From the NCBI RefSeq assembly GCF_009882945.1, contig NZ_WTUY01000005.1, positions 599,863-663,862 of the forward strand: a stretch of 64,000 nt of DNA, in the 5' to 3' direction. Shown in pieces: positions 36,996-45,084 of the stretch. Each line of letters opens with the position of its first letter. Positions within the stretch are counted from its first letter, which is position 1. A model generated the notes under the pieces. That model worked only from the letters and a program-made list of their open reading frames with translations, was not told where the DNA came from and ran no database searches. This DNA comes from Alcanivorax sp. DP30 (GTDB taxonomy: Bacteria > Pseudomonadota > Gammaproteobacteria > Pseudomonadales > Alcanivoracaceae). A program made the translations under genes and the position numbers.

Positions 36996-38138
36996 GTGAG
37001 CGCACTGGAATACTTCAATGAAACCCACCAGATGGTGCGGGCAACAGTTAAAAAATTTGTGGAACGGGAGATTCTTCCCCATGTTGATGACTGGGAAGAG
37101 GCTGGCGAGTTTCCCCGTGAGCTTTACGGGAAGGCGGCAGAGGCCGGGATTCTTGGTATCAATGCGCCGGAGCAATACGGTGGCACGGGTGAGGATGTGT
37201 TCATGAAGGTGGCGGCCTGTGAGGAGCTGGTACGTTGCTCTTCGGGAGGCCTGTGCGCCAGCCTGGGTTCACTGGATATCGGCCTGCCGCCAGTGTGGAA
37301 GTGGGGCAGCGAGGCCATGAAGGAGAAAGTAATTCCCGAAGTGATCGGTGGCGAGAAGATCTCTGCCCTGGCGATCACCGAACCCAACGGGGGGTCTGAC
37401 GTGGCCAACCTGCGGACCCGCGCGGTCCGTGATGGTGATCACTATGTGGTAAACGGGTCCAAGACCTTTATCACCAGTGGTGTGCGGGCGGATTACTACA
37501 CTGTAGCGGTGCGCACCGGTGATCAAGGCTACGGGGGTATCAGCCTGCTGCTTGTCGAGAAGGGCACACCGGGCTTCAGCGTTGGCCGTAAGCTGAAAAA
37601 GATGGGTTGGTGGGCCTCCGATACGGCAGAGCTGTTCTTCGAGGACTGCCGGGTGCCGGCGGAGAACCTGATTGGCCCGGAGAATGGTGGCTTCTACTGC
37701 ATCATGAGCAACTTCCAGATGGAGCGCCTGATTCTGGCGGTGACGGCCAACAGCACCGCCCAGCTGGCCCTGGATGAGTGCCTGCGCTATGTGAAGGAGC
37801 GGGAAGCCTTTGGCCGTCCGCTGGCCGGTTTTCAGGTCACTCGTCACAAGCTTGCGGAAATGGCTACCGACATCAAGGCGAGTACGGAGTTTACTTACCG
37901 GGTGGCGGCAAAAATTGCTGCCGGAGAGAACTGCGTGCTGGATGTGTCCATGGCCAAGAATGTGGCGACTCGCTGTTCCGACCGTGTGACCTATGATGCG
38001 GTGCAGTTATTTGGTGGCAGCGGCTACATGCGCGGCACCATCGTTGAGAGGCTATTCCGCGATAACCGTATTCTTTCCATTGGCGGCGGCACTCACGAGA
38101 TCATGAATGAGGTAATTGCGAAGCAGATGGGGTTGTGA
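36996..38138 (+). CDS. Acyl-CoA dehydrogenase (long-chain/branched type)
   Basis: FAD enzyme of 380 residues for alpha,beta-dehydrogenation of acyl-CoA. It contains ALAITEPNGGSDVANLRTRA (flavin and substrate site), the helical domain with FGRPLAGFQVTRHKLAEM, and FGGSGYMRGTIVERLFRDNR. The C-terminal motif reads GGGTHEIMNEVI: glycine stands where short/medium-chain enzymes have their catalytic Glu, so the base is likely on the earlier helix as in LCAD and isovaleryl-CoA dehydrogenase. The start is GTG 36996 with GGGAG upstream; the frame is open to 36963. A palindromic operator lies just upstream. Confidence 0.93.
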   Translation: MSALEYFNETHQMVRATVKKFVEREILPHVDDWEEAGEFPRELYGKAAEAGILGINAPEQYGGTGEDVFMKVAACEELVRCSSGGLCASLGSLDIGLPPVWKWGSEAMKEKVIPEVIGGEKISALAITEPNGGSDVANLRTRAVRDGDHYVVNGSKTFITSGVRADYYTVAVRTGDQGYGGISLLLVEKGTPGFSVGRKLKKMGWWASDTAELFFEDCRVPAENLIGPENGGFYCIMSNFQMERLILAVTANSTAQLALDECLRYVKEREAFGRPLAGFQVTRHKLAEMATDIKASTEFTYRVAAKIAAGENCVLDVSMAKNVATRCSDRVTYDAVQLFGGSGYMRGTIVERLFRDNRILSIGGGTHEIMNEVIAKQMGL

Positions 38139-38150
38139 GGGAACCGTTAA

Positions 38151-38206
38151 GTAACGAGTAACGAGAAAACAGCACGGTTTTTTTGGTTTCGAAACTCGTT
38201 ACTCGT
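38151..38206. repeat. TAACGAG heptamers and 12-bp inverted repeat
   Basis: Two tandem 7-bp units TAACGAG (38152-38165) are matched by a perfect inverted copy CTCGTTACTCGT (38195-38206), with a T run between. It lies directly 3' of the acyl-CoA dehydrogenase gene, like the heptamer arrays near fabB and ubiB. Confidence 0.6.
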
Positions 38207-38226
38207 GCCTCGCCTCCCGACAACGA

Positions 38227-38260
38227 AAGAGGCAGCGCTCATGCCTGGGCGCTGCCTCTT
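38227..38260 (-). terminator. Terminator hairpin downstream of binding-protein gene 1
   Basis: AAGAGGCAGCGC pairs with GCGCTGCCTCTT; read on the minus strand the stem is followed by a short T-rich stretch. It ends the solute-binding protein gene at 38304-39290. Confidence 0.7.
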
Positions 38261-38303
38261 ATCGTTCAGTCACTAACAAGCTTCAATCGCGTTGTAGCCT
38301 GTA

Positions 38304-39290
38304 TCAGGTGCATTCTGCGCGGCTCTGATCCAGCTTGCAGCGGATCTTGCGTAGCAGGGTCAGCATGTCCGGATCATAGTAACCCTCGATCTTAAGCTGG
38401 TTACGGGCTTCCTGCATCAGGACTTCATATTCGCCTTTGTCAGCATCGGGGATTTCTACCCACCACTTGGAATCCACCTTGGATTCTTCCTTCTTGAGCT
38501 GATCCAGAATACGGTCGAGATTGTTGTAGAAGTACTCGCGGGACTTTTGCGCCACTTCCGGGGTGAAGGCGTCTTTCTTGGCGATGAGCTGGATGGTCAG
38601 CTGTACCAGAGGGTAGTTGATGATGCCGCCGTCAGGGGACAGGCCCTTGTACAGCTCCAGTGCCTCATAGGCCGCCAGGGGAGCGGCAATTACATCGACC
38701 ACGCCATTGTTGAACTTGGTGGAGAAGTTGGTGATGTCGGAGGCTACCGGGGTAGCGCCTACCTGCGAAACCAGCTTGGCCTGGGTTTCATCATATTCCA
38801 GCACCGCAACACGCTTGCCTGCTGCCTTGGCGAGGGAATTGACCTCTTTATCGTTCACAAAAATATAGGCAGCACCCGCCGGGGCAATGCCCATTATCTG
38901 ATAAGAGCCCTGTGACAGTTTGGGCGCGCTCTGCGGCATGGAGAGCACCTGCAGGGCGATGCGCATGTGATCCAGAGTGGGGATGGAGCCGATGGAGTCC
39001 ACGGTGCCGGCAAATTTGTTAAAGCCGCGCCCGCGAATACCGGTCACCAGTGCAGCGTCACAGATGCCGGCTTTCAGGTCTTCGGCAGCGATGGCTTCGT
39101 TGGTGTAGGGAATCAGTTCTGCTTCCAGGCCCCAGCCCAGAGCAGCGGTTTGCCAGTCTTTCATGGCGCCCATCATGGGGCCAACATTACCGACGATGTC
39201 GAATACACAAATTTTGGTCGGTGCGGCCTGGGCCGTCACGGAGGTCGCCAGGGCACAAGCCGCCAGAGCGGCAGTCATCAGCTTCTTCAT
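38304..39290 (-). CDS. TRAP/TPAT-type solute-binding protein, paralog 1 (short form)
   Basis: Secreted binding protein of 328 residues with a signal peptide (cleaved near residue 22). It is one of five paralogs here. Shared signatures are KICVFDIVGN at the mature N-terminus, EDLKAGICDAALVTGIRGRGFNKF, GIAPAGAAYIFVNDKEV, KRVAVLEYDETQAKLVSQVGATPV, YEALELYKGLSPDGGIINYPL, and a C-terminal IRCKLDQSRAEC. The cysteines in ICVF and GICD and the C-terminal CK...EC pair recur in the other complete paralogs. It resembles P-components of TRAP transporters and is usually called putative solute-binding protein (DUF6091-like). It lies alone, 16 kb from the permease. Confidence 0.8.
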   Translation of the reverse strand: MKKLMTAALAACALATSVTAQAAPTKICVFDIVGNVGPMMGAMKDWQTAALGWGLEAELIPYTNEAIAAEDLKAGICDAALVTGIRGRGFNKFAGTVDSIGSIPTLDHMRIALQVLSMPQSAPKLSQGSYQIMGIAPAGAAYIFVNDKEVNSLAKAAGKRVAVLEYDETQAKLVSQVGATPVASDITNFSTKFNNGVVDVIAAPLAAYEALELYKGLSPDGGIINYPLVQLTIQLIAKKDAFTPEVAQKSREYFYNNLDRILDQLKKEESKVDSKWWVEIPDADKGEYEVLMQEARNQLKIEGYYDPDMLTLLRKIRCKLDQSRAECT

Positions 39291-39418
39291 GAATAATTCC
39301 TGCGTTTGTTATTACTGGTATCGCTGTTGTAAGACCGGATACTAGAGGGAAAGGTTCAGAAAGAAAAAGCCGCTCCCGTCAAATGCTCTGTATTTTGGGT
39401 CAATTCGTTCACAGGGGG

Positions 39419-40432
39419 CTATTGACGGTGGGCGCGGCGAACCTCTCCCGGGGTTTTGCCTGTCCAGGAGCGGTAGGCCTTGCTGAAGCTGGCCTGATCG
39501 CTGTAGCCGATATGTTCGGCAATTTTCTCAAGCGGCATGTCTGTATCTTGCAGGAACCGGGTTGCAAAGGTCTCTCGGACCTGGTTCCGAATGGTGCTGA
39601 ATCCGTATCCCGCCAGATTCAGATGCCGGCGTACCGAGCGGGAGCTCATGCCCAGTTGTTCGGCAACCCGTTCCAGGCTGCTGCTGCGCCCCGGTGAGGT
39701 CATGATCTGGTGACGCACCTGGGTCACCACTTTGAGGCTGTCGTTGCACTTCAGCTGCTCCTGGCTGCGGGCGGCAGCCAGATAATTGGCCATGCTGGCA
39801 TCATCATCACGCATCTGCCTGCCTACAAGCGGCATCAATACCCGGTTTTGTGGTTGATCAAACCGCATGGTCCCGCCTTTTGCCAATTGTTGCCATTGCA
39901 GTGATTTACCCGGGCAGGGGAAATCAAATTCGAAGGTGAAACGTTTGCTCACCAGCGACGCCAGCGAATAGATGCTGCCCATGTAGATGCCAGCGATGGT
40001 GGGTTTGAGATCACCGAATTCCCAGTTGTCATGGAGTTGGATGGAAATCTCTTCGCCGTTGGCCTTGATTTCCATGTCCATCAACGGGAGGGATACCCGT
40101 AGGTACTGCACCACCATATTGACCAGATGACGGTAATTTTTTTGCCTCAGAAGCGCGAAGCCGAATAAACCATGACCATGGAGATCCAGTTCCTGCCCGA
40201 AGCGGAAACCGGTGGTCTCATCATTGAGTAAACGGTTGCCGTGGCGAAGGATTTGGGAAACCTGCTTGATGGAGAGAAAACCTTCGGGATTATCAAGAAT
40301 GGCCGGATCGATGTCGGCATTTTCGAGCACTATCGTTCCATTGATTCCGTGTTTTTGTACAAACCGCAAATACCGGCGGGCATAGCGAACTGAAATGATG
40401 GGAACGTTCAGTGCCATTCCACTGTTTTTCAT
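39419..40432 (-). CDS. AraC-family transcriptional regulator
   Basis: Regulator of 337 residues: an N-terminal Arabinose_bd-type (OruR/ArgR-like) ligand domain to about residue 230, and a C-terminal AraC domain with LERVAEQLGMSSRSVRRHLN and the second helix-turn-helix IAEHIGYSDQASFSKAYRSWTG. ATG 40432 has CAGG about 8 nt upstream; an in-frame ATG at 40417 is an alternative. It is divergent from the GNAT-GH3-RND operon, and a perfect palindrome lies between them, so it likely controls that operon. Confidence 0.88.
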   Translation of the reverse strand: MKNSGMALNVPIISVRYARRYLRFVQKHGINGTIVLENADIDPAILDNPEGFLSIKQVSQILRHGNRLLNDETTGFRFGQELDLHGHGLFGFALLRQKNYRHLVNMVVQYLRVSLPLMDMEIKANGEEISIQLHDNWEFGDLKPTIAGIYMGSIYSLASLVSKRFTFEFDFPCPGKSLQWQQLAKGGTMRFDQPQNRVLMPLVGRQMRDDDASMANYLAAARSQEQLKCNDSLKVVTQVRHQIMTSPGRSSSLERVAEQLGMSSRSVRRHLNLAGYGFSTIRNQVRETFATRFLQDTDMPLEKIAEHIGYSDQASFSKAYRSWTGKTPGEVRRAHRQ

Positions 40433-40475
40433 TATCTGTACCTGGCCTTTGGCCTAATTCCTGTTGTTATTATGG

Positions 40476-40493
40476 GTGAGAACAGGTTCTCAC
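40476..40493. promoter_or_regulatory. Palindrome GTGAGAAC-AG-GTTCTCAC, candidate operator
   Basis: A perfect 8-bp inverted repeat with a 2-bp centre, between the AraC gene and the divergent GH3 operon. Its position suits shared control of both transcripts. Confidence 0.55.
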
Positions 40494-40527
40494 TATCTCG
40501 CGTATTAATGAAAAAAGAATCATTGTT

Positions 40528-40550
40528 GCCATTTTTAACAAAAAAATGGC
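40528..40550. repeat. AT-rich hairpin in the GH3 operon leader region
   Basis: GCCATTTTT, 5-nt loop, AAAAATGGC, about 85 bp before the first gene. It could be part of the promoter or a 5' leader structure; no T-tail on the coding strand. Confidence 0.4.
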
Positions 40551-40633
40551 CGCTTTAACCATTATGTAATTGGGGGGAGGTCGCGATTATGTGCGCCGCT
40601 TTTAACGAACAAAAATAAACACGGAGCGGAGAA

Positions 40634-41410
40634 ATGAAAAGGGAAAAATCGGCTTCTTTGAAGGCGCGCTATTTGCCTATTTCTAAAGTATCAGTTCTTG
40701 ATATGCGACGAATGTATGAGATCTATTCTGGCTACTACGAAAATATAAGTCTGGATCTTTTCTGTCGTGACATGTCCGAGAAAGATGGTGTGTTCCTCGT
40801 GGCAGAGCGTTCCACCAAGCGCGTGGTTGGTTTTTCCACCATGAAAACCCTGGATATGAAGGTGGATGGTCGCCCTGTTCGAGGAATATTCAGCGGCGAT
40901 ACCATCATCGAAAAAGAGTATTGGGGTAGCAAGGCCCTACACGTCGCATTTTTCTTTCGTGTTATTCGTGAAAAACTTCGTCACCCGGTTCGCCCGCTAT
41001 TCTGGTTGTTGATTTCGAAGGGCTATAAAACCTATTTGCTGATGGCGAATAATTTTCACAATTATTACCCGAATATTGAGGGTGACTGTGAAAAGCTGGC
41101 AGGGTTGGTCGATAATTATTGTGACACCCTTTTTCGCGACTATTACTGCTCGGAGAGGAAACTTCTGGATTTCGGTTCCGGTTATACCTACCTGAAATCT
41201 GATGTGGCCGGAATTACCGATGAAATGCGAAAAAATAATGAAAAAATTCAATTTTTTGAGTCGAGGAATCCAAGCTGGCAGCGGGGCACTGAATTGCCCT
41301 GTATTGGGGAAGTCAGCTATTCGCTGATGCTTGGTTACCCCATGGCGCTTTGGCTTAAGTTACGACGTAAAAGCGCGCAGGTCGCTGCACCAGTGATTGC
41401 CAATAACTAA
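40634..41410 (+). CDS. GNAT-like acyltransferase, first gene of the GH3 cluster
   Basis: Protein of 258 residues with a GNAT-like acetyltransferase look: FLVAERSTKRVVGFSTMKTLDM (strands beta2-3), GIFSGDTIIEKEYWGSKALHVAFFFRVI (beta4 and CoA-loop region), LFWLLISKGYKTYLLMANNFHNYYP (beta5). It probably transfers an acyl group to an amine or hydroxyl; the substrate is unknown. It is visibly less GC-rich than the genes around it, with AT-rich codons, suggesting a separate origin. It is followed after 16 bp by the GH3-like gene and preceded by a long AT-rich leader. The fold assignment is moderate. Confidence 0.65.
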   Translation: MKREKSASLKARYLPISKVSVLDMRRMYEIYSGYYENISLDLFCRDMSEKDGVFLVAERSTKRVVGFSTMKTLDMKVDGRPVRGIFSGDTIIEKEYWGSKALHVAFFFRVIREKLRHPVRPLFWLLISKGYKTYLLMANNFHNYYPNIEGDCEKLAGLVDNYCDTLFRDYYCSERKLLDFGSGYTYLKSDVAGITDEMRKNNEKIQFFESRNPSWQRGTELPCIGEVSYSLMLGYPMALWLKLRRKSAQVAAPVIANN

Positions 41411-41426
41411 AAGAAAAAGGCAGGCC

Positions 41427-43040
41427 ATGTTTGGACATCGATTGCTGAAATTGGCCACGTGGCCAGGGGAATCCCGATTTTCCGCTTCGCGCCGTTCTCT
41501 TGAGCAGGTGCAGCGGCAAAAGCTGGCTCAGTTGCTGACGCGGGTAGCGCGCCAGCCGTTTGGTCAGGCAACGGGGCTTGAGGCGGGAATGAGTTGGGAG
41601 CAGTTTGCCGCTACCCAACCCATCACGGATTATGATCATTGGCGGCAGGCTATTGAGGGGCACCGCCTACAAGGCCAGCCTGGCCTGATTGATTCTCCCC
41701 TGGTACGTTTTCAGCCCACCAGTGGTTCCACGTCTGCGATCAAGTGGGTTCCCTACACCAAACACTTTCTGGGTGAGCTTGATAACGCCATCAGTCCCTG
41801 GGTGGTTGATTTATATCGCCAGTATCCGGGCCTGATGAAAGGGCGTCACTACTGGTCCATGTCCTGGGTACCTACAGCCTTGCGTGCCAGCATGCGCGAG
41901 GATATCAATGATGATCTGCAGCTGATGTCATTTGGAAAACGGCTGGTGGCGGGCGCCACCCAGGCGGTACCCCAGAATGTTTCTCTGGCCAGCAGTTCTG
42001 ATGACTCCATGTTTGCCACCCTGGCTTATCTGGCTGCGGACCCTTCTCTGTCCATGATTTCTGTGTGGAGCCCCACCTTTGGGCTGGGCATGCTCAAATC
42101 CCTGTCCCACTGGCGTGAAGAACTGGCGGAAGCTCTTGCCACTGGGCATTGGGGGCAACGCATGCTGGGCGTGAATGCGCTGCCATGTCCGGTTTCTCAC
42201 CGTGCTGCGCAGTTGTTGCGTGAGTGGAACGGTGTTCTCGATTCCGAATTCTTCATTGCACTGTGGCCTTCCCTGGCCCTGGTGAGCGCCTGGGACACGG
42301 CCGCATCCGCGCCCTGGGCCAAACAGCTGCATCGTTTATTGCCGCAGGCGGCATTCCAGGGCAAGGGGCTATGGGCCACGGAGGGCGTCGTGACGTTGCC
42401 ATATCAGGGGCAGCAGACGCTGGCATACCGTAGCCATGTCTACGAATTTCAGGATCCGGATGACGGCTGTATCTACGCGCCCTGGGAGCTGGAAAAAGGG
42501 CAGGTGGTGATGCCGTTACTGAGCACCGGTAGCGGTCTGCTTCGTTATCAGCTCAAGGATCTGGTCCGGGTGGATGGTTTTAATGAAGGGGTGCCTGTGC
42601 TCACCTTCCTTGGCCGTTCAGGAACCACGGATCTGGTGGGCGAAAAAATGACCGCCCCGGTGATGGAAGAAGCCGTGACTCAACTGGTTCTGCCGGATGA
42701 TCTGACCACAGTCTGCACTGTGGCAGTGGATGACGCAGGGAACGGGATCCCGGGTTATATCCTCTTACTGGAAGGTACGCCGGGTGCGGGCGATGCGAGC
42801 CTTGCCAAACAACTGGATGGGATTTTACAGCGCCACTTTCATTATCAGCTGGCTAGAAATCTGGGGCAGTTGGCGCCGTTACGTTGTGTGGTTCACCCGG
42901 CCATGCGCGAACGGTATCTACATCAGTGTCTTCAGCGCGGCATGATTGAAGGCAACATCAAGATCGAATCCCTGCAGTACTGGAACGGCGAAGTCCCGTT
43001 GTGGATGACCCGTGCAGCCGAAGGGCAGGGGGTCTTGTGA
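41427..43040 (+). CDS. GH3-family acyl-adenylating enzyme (acyl-acid amido synthetase-like)
   Basis: Protein of 537 residues resembling the GH3 family, ANL-type enzymes that adenylate a carboxylic acid and in plants join jasmonate or auxin to amino acids. Motifs in order: FQPTSGSTSAIKWVPYT (phosphate loop), GLWATEGVVTLPY (acyl-binding and adenylate motif), STGSGLLRYQLKDLVRV (the third ATP motif), FLGRSGTTDLVGEKM, and the C-terminal lobe. The start is ATG 41427 (MFGHRLLKL). Its stop overlaps the next GNAT gene (GTGA). Bacterial GH3 proteins are mostly uncharacterised. No carrier protein is nearby, so the product would be a free conjugate. Confidence 0.85.
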   Translation: MFGHRLLKLATWPGESRFSASRRSLEQVQRQKLAQLLTRVARQPFGQATGLEAGMSWEQFAATQPITDYDHWRQAIEGHRLQGQPGLIDSPLVRFQPTSGSTSAIKWVPYTKHFLGELDNAISPWVVDLYRQYPGLMKGRHYWSMSWVPTALRASMREDINDDLQLMSFGKRLVAGATQAVPQNVSLASSSDDSMFATLAYLAADPSLSMISVWSPTFGLGMLKSLSHWREELAEALATGHWGQRMLGVNALPCPVSHRAAQLLREWNGVLDSEFFIALWPSLALVSAWDTAASAPWAKQLHRLLPQAAFQGKGLWATEGVVTLPYQGQQTLAYRSHVYEFQDPDDGCIYAPWELEKGQVVMPLLSTGSGLLRYQLKDLVRVDGFNEGVPVLTFLGRSGTTDLVGEKMTAPVMEEAVTQLVLPDDLTTVCTVAVDDAGNGIPGYILLLEGTPGAGDASLAKQLDGILQRHFHYQLARNLGQLAPLRCVVHPAMRERYLHQCLQRGMIEGNIKIESLQYWNGEVPLWMTRAAEGQGVL

Positions 43041-44131
43041 GTTATCAGATTCGCCCCGCACGGCAAGAGGATAACGCGGCCATTCTGGCGCTGCTTCAGG
43101 GAACCCCGCAGCCCGGGGCGGTAACGCTGAATTTCGAGCGTAACCCGGATTATTTTCGCGGTGCGAAAGTTGCCTGTGAACAGCCGGATGTGTGGGTGGC
43201 GGAAGCCCGTGATGCGCCGGGAAAAGTGGGTGCAGTCTATAACGTGGGCTGGCGCCATGTGTGGATCAATGGCGAAGTGAGGCCGATCCGTTACGCCCAT
43301 GATCTGCGTATCGCCCCGGAATTTCGCAATGGCATGATTCTCCATCGCATGTTTCGACACCTGCGCAAGCAGCTGGCCGAAGGGGAGTGGATGCAGACAA
43401 CGGTACTGCGCGATAACCAGGCTTCACTGGCCACGGTTGCCAGTGGCCGCGCCGGCCTGCCGGTGTACTACCCGGCCGGCACTATCGAAACCAGCATGCT
43501 TTACACACGCCAGCGTTATCCACGTCTGCCGGCTGATACCAGCATCCGCCAAAGTGGTTCTTCGGATCTGCCTGAAATAGCTGCGTTACTCAAACGTGAG
43601 GGCAGAAAAAAACAGTTCTTTCCCTATTGGGATGTGAATCGTGTGCATGGCGACGAGTATTGCTTTGGACTCAATGCCTCTAGTTTTTTGCTGTTGCGTA
43701 TAGGGGGGGAGCTCAAGGGTGTGTTGGGTTTCTGGGATCAGAAGCCAATCAAGCAAACCCGTGTGCTTGGTTATGCCCGTGGCATGGGCGTGATGCGTCA
43801 TCTCTACAACACCCATAGTGTGCTTCGTGGTGGCATGCGTTTGCCGCCGGCGGGTGGCGTGCTTTCCTATCTCTCACTGCATAGTTTGATCGTCGCTAAC
43901 GATGATCCGGACCTGTTGCGTTTGCTGATGGATTACGCAGTTGCCTATTTCCATGGCCGTTATGACGCCTTGATCTGTGGATTTTTCCAACAGGACCCAC
44001 TGGCTGGTGTGGCGGCGCGCTATCGTCGCCGGCTGCTGCTAAGCGAGCATTTTCTGGTCAGTTATGACGGGGATCCGCGGGGGGCGCTTGACGGAGAACG
44101 CCCCTGGTACGTGGAGGTTGCCCGTCTGTGA
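43037..44131 (+). CDS. GNAT acyltransferase, second of the GH3 cluster
   Basis: Protein of 364 residues. The first 150 residues are a GNAT domain: YQIRPARQEDNAAILALLQG, VWVAEARDAPGKVGAVYNVG, AHDLRIAPEFRNGMILHRMFRHL (the CoA-binding R/Q-x-x-G/A-like loop is RNGMIL). The remaining half (about 185-364) looks like a second, degenerate GNAT-type domain (IRQSGSSDLPEIAALLKREG). The start is GTG 43037, with AGGGGG upstream; it overlaps GH3 by 4 bp and the next gene by 4 bp. The substrate is unknown. Confidence 0.8.
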   Translation: MSYQIRPARQEDNAAILALLQGTPQPGAVTLNFERNPDYFRGAKVACEQPDVWVAEARDAPGKVGAVYNVGWRHVWINGEVRPIRYAHDLRIAPEFRNGMILHRMFRHLRKQLAEGEWMQTTVLRDNQASLATVASGRAGLPVYYPAGTIETSMLYTRQRYPRLPADTSIRQSGSSDLPEIAALLKREGRKKQFFPYWDVNRVHGDEYCFGLNASSFLLLRIGGELKGVLGFWDQKPIKQTRVLGYARGMGVMRHLYNTHSVLRGGMRLPPAGGVLSYLSLHSLIVANDDPDLLRLLMDYAVAYFHGRYDALICGFFQQDPLAGVAARYRRRLLLSEHFLVSYDGDPRGALDGERPWYVEVARL

Positions 44132-45084
44132 ATACTGGCATCATCGATTATATCGGTATGTGGTATCAGGCCCGTGCGAAGCTGGGCGTGGATGACCGTA
44201 TCGATTTCATGTTTGACGATCCTGCGACGGGCAAGCGCACCAATGTGATTTTGCGGCACCGTGATTACGATGGGGTGGGTGGCATTCTGGCCTCCGCCCG
44301 TCAGGTCGGCATGATCGAGCCGCTATTGCCCTCCGGGAAGCATCGCAAGCCACCCTCTTTCTGGCGGCGTTGGCAGCGAAAACCATTGAGCAGAGAAGCC
44401 GAAGCGCCGCAGTGGGAACATTTTGAAACGCAACAGGCGCCTTCCGTAGAGCCTCTGATGGGCTGGTTGACACGGGCTGAAACTCAAGGACTTCTGCGCT
44501 ATGCCGACAGCCAGCAAGTGTCCCTGAACAGCCTGTTGCTGCTGGCTCTGCACCGGGCTGTTTGCGACACCCTGATGCAGGGAAGGGCAGTGGGTAGCTG
44601 GTGTTTTCCCGTCAATATGCGTAATGCCATCACGATTCCCCGCCAGGAAATGAACTTGTCCAGCGCGTTTTATCTGACTGTTTCGCCGGATGATGCACCT
44701 GCCGACATTGACCGGGCCATTCGCGCCAATCTGAAAGCCAATGTGCACTGGCGCTTTTGGCATCTGGCGCGTGTTGGCCGGTTTATCGGTCAGCGCGGGG
44801 TGGATTGGTTGTGCGCGCGGATGCTTAACGGGAAACCCCATTGCGGTTCCTTTTCCAGCCTTGGCGAATGGCAGATGGATTTTATCTCCGCGGGGATGGC
44901 GCCAGATACGACGTTCTGTTGTTGTGGCCCCGGAAGCCCCAACCATCCAGTGGCCAACGGCGTCATGATCGTCAACGGACGCCTGACACTGGCGTTACGG
45001 CTGCACCCTTCTCTTGGTGCAGATCAAGCCCGGGCAGAACAGTGCCTGCAACACTGGAAAAATGGCCTGTTGGAGTGGATATGA
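44128..45084 (+). CDS. CAT/condensation-superfamily acyltransferase-like protein
   Basis: Protein of 318 residues. The segment VILRHRDYDGVGGIL carries an HxxxDG motif (H-R-D-Y-D-G), the catalytic signature of chloramphenicol acetyltransferase-like enzymes, condensation domains and wax ester synthases; the first His of the fuller HHxxxDG is replaced by Arg. GSWCFPVNMRNAITIPRQEMN resembles the xxPVxxR region of the same fold. The length of 318 is shorter than the usual 430-450, so part of the fold may be missing. It could join an acyl group to an amine or alcohol. It starts at GTG 44128 and overlaps both neighbours. Confidence 0.65.
   Translation: MNTGIIDYIGMWYQARAKLGVDDRIDFMFDDPATGKRTNVILRHRDYDGVGGILASARQVGMIEPLLPSGKHRKPPSFWRRWQRKPLSREAEAPQWEHFETQQAPSVEPLMGWLTRAETQGLLRYADSQQVSLNSLLLLALHRAVCDTLMQGRAVGSWCFPVNMRNAITIPRQEMNLSSAFYLTVSPDDAPADIDRAIRANLKANVHWRFWHLARVGRFIGQRGVDWLCARMLNGKPHCGSFSSLGEWQMDFISAGMAPDTTFCCCGPGSPNHPVANGVMIVNGRLTLALRLHPSLGADQARAEQCLQHWKNGLLEWI

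Noticed and set aside
44128-45084. Wax ester synthase/DGAT as the specific name for the CAT-like protein
   Set aside because: Only the HxxxDG motif and fold-like features are seen; the length is well below typical WS/DGAT and the first histidine is missing.
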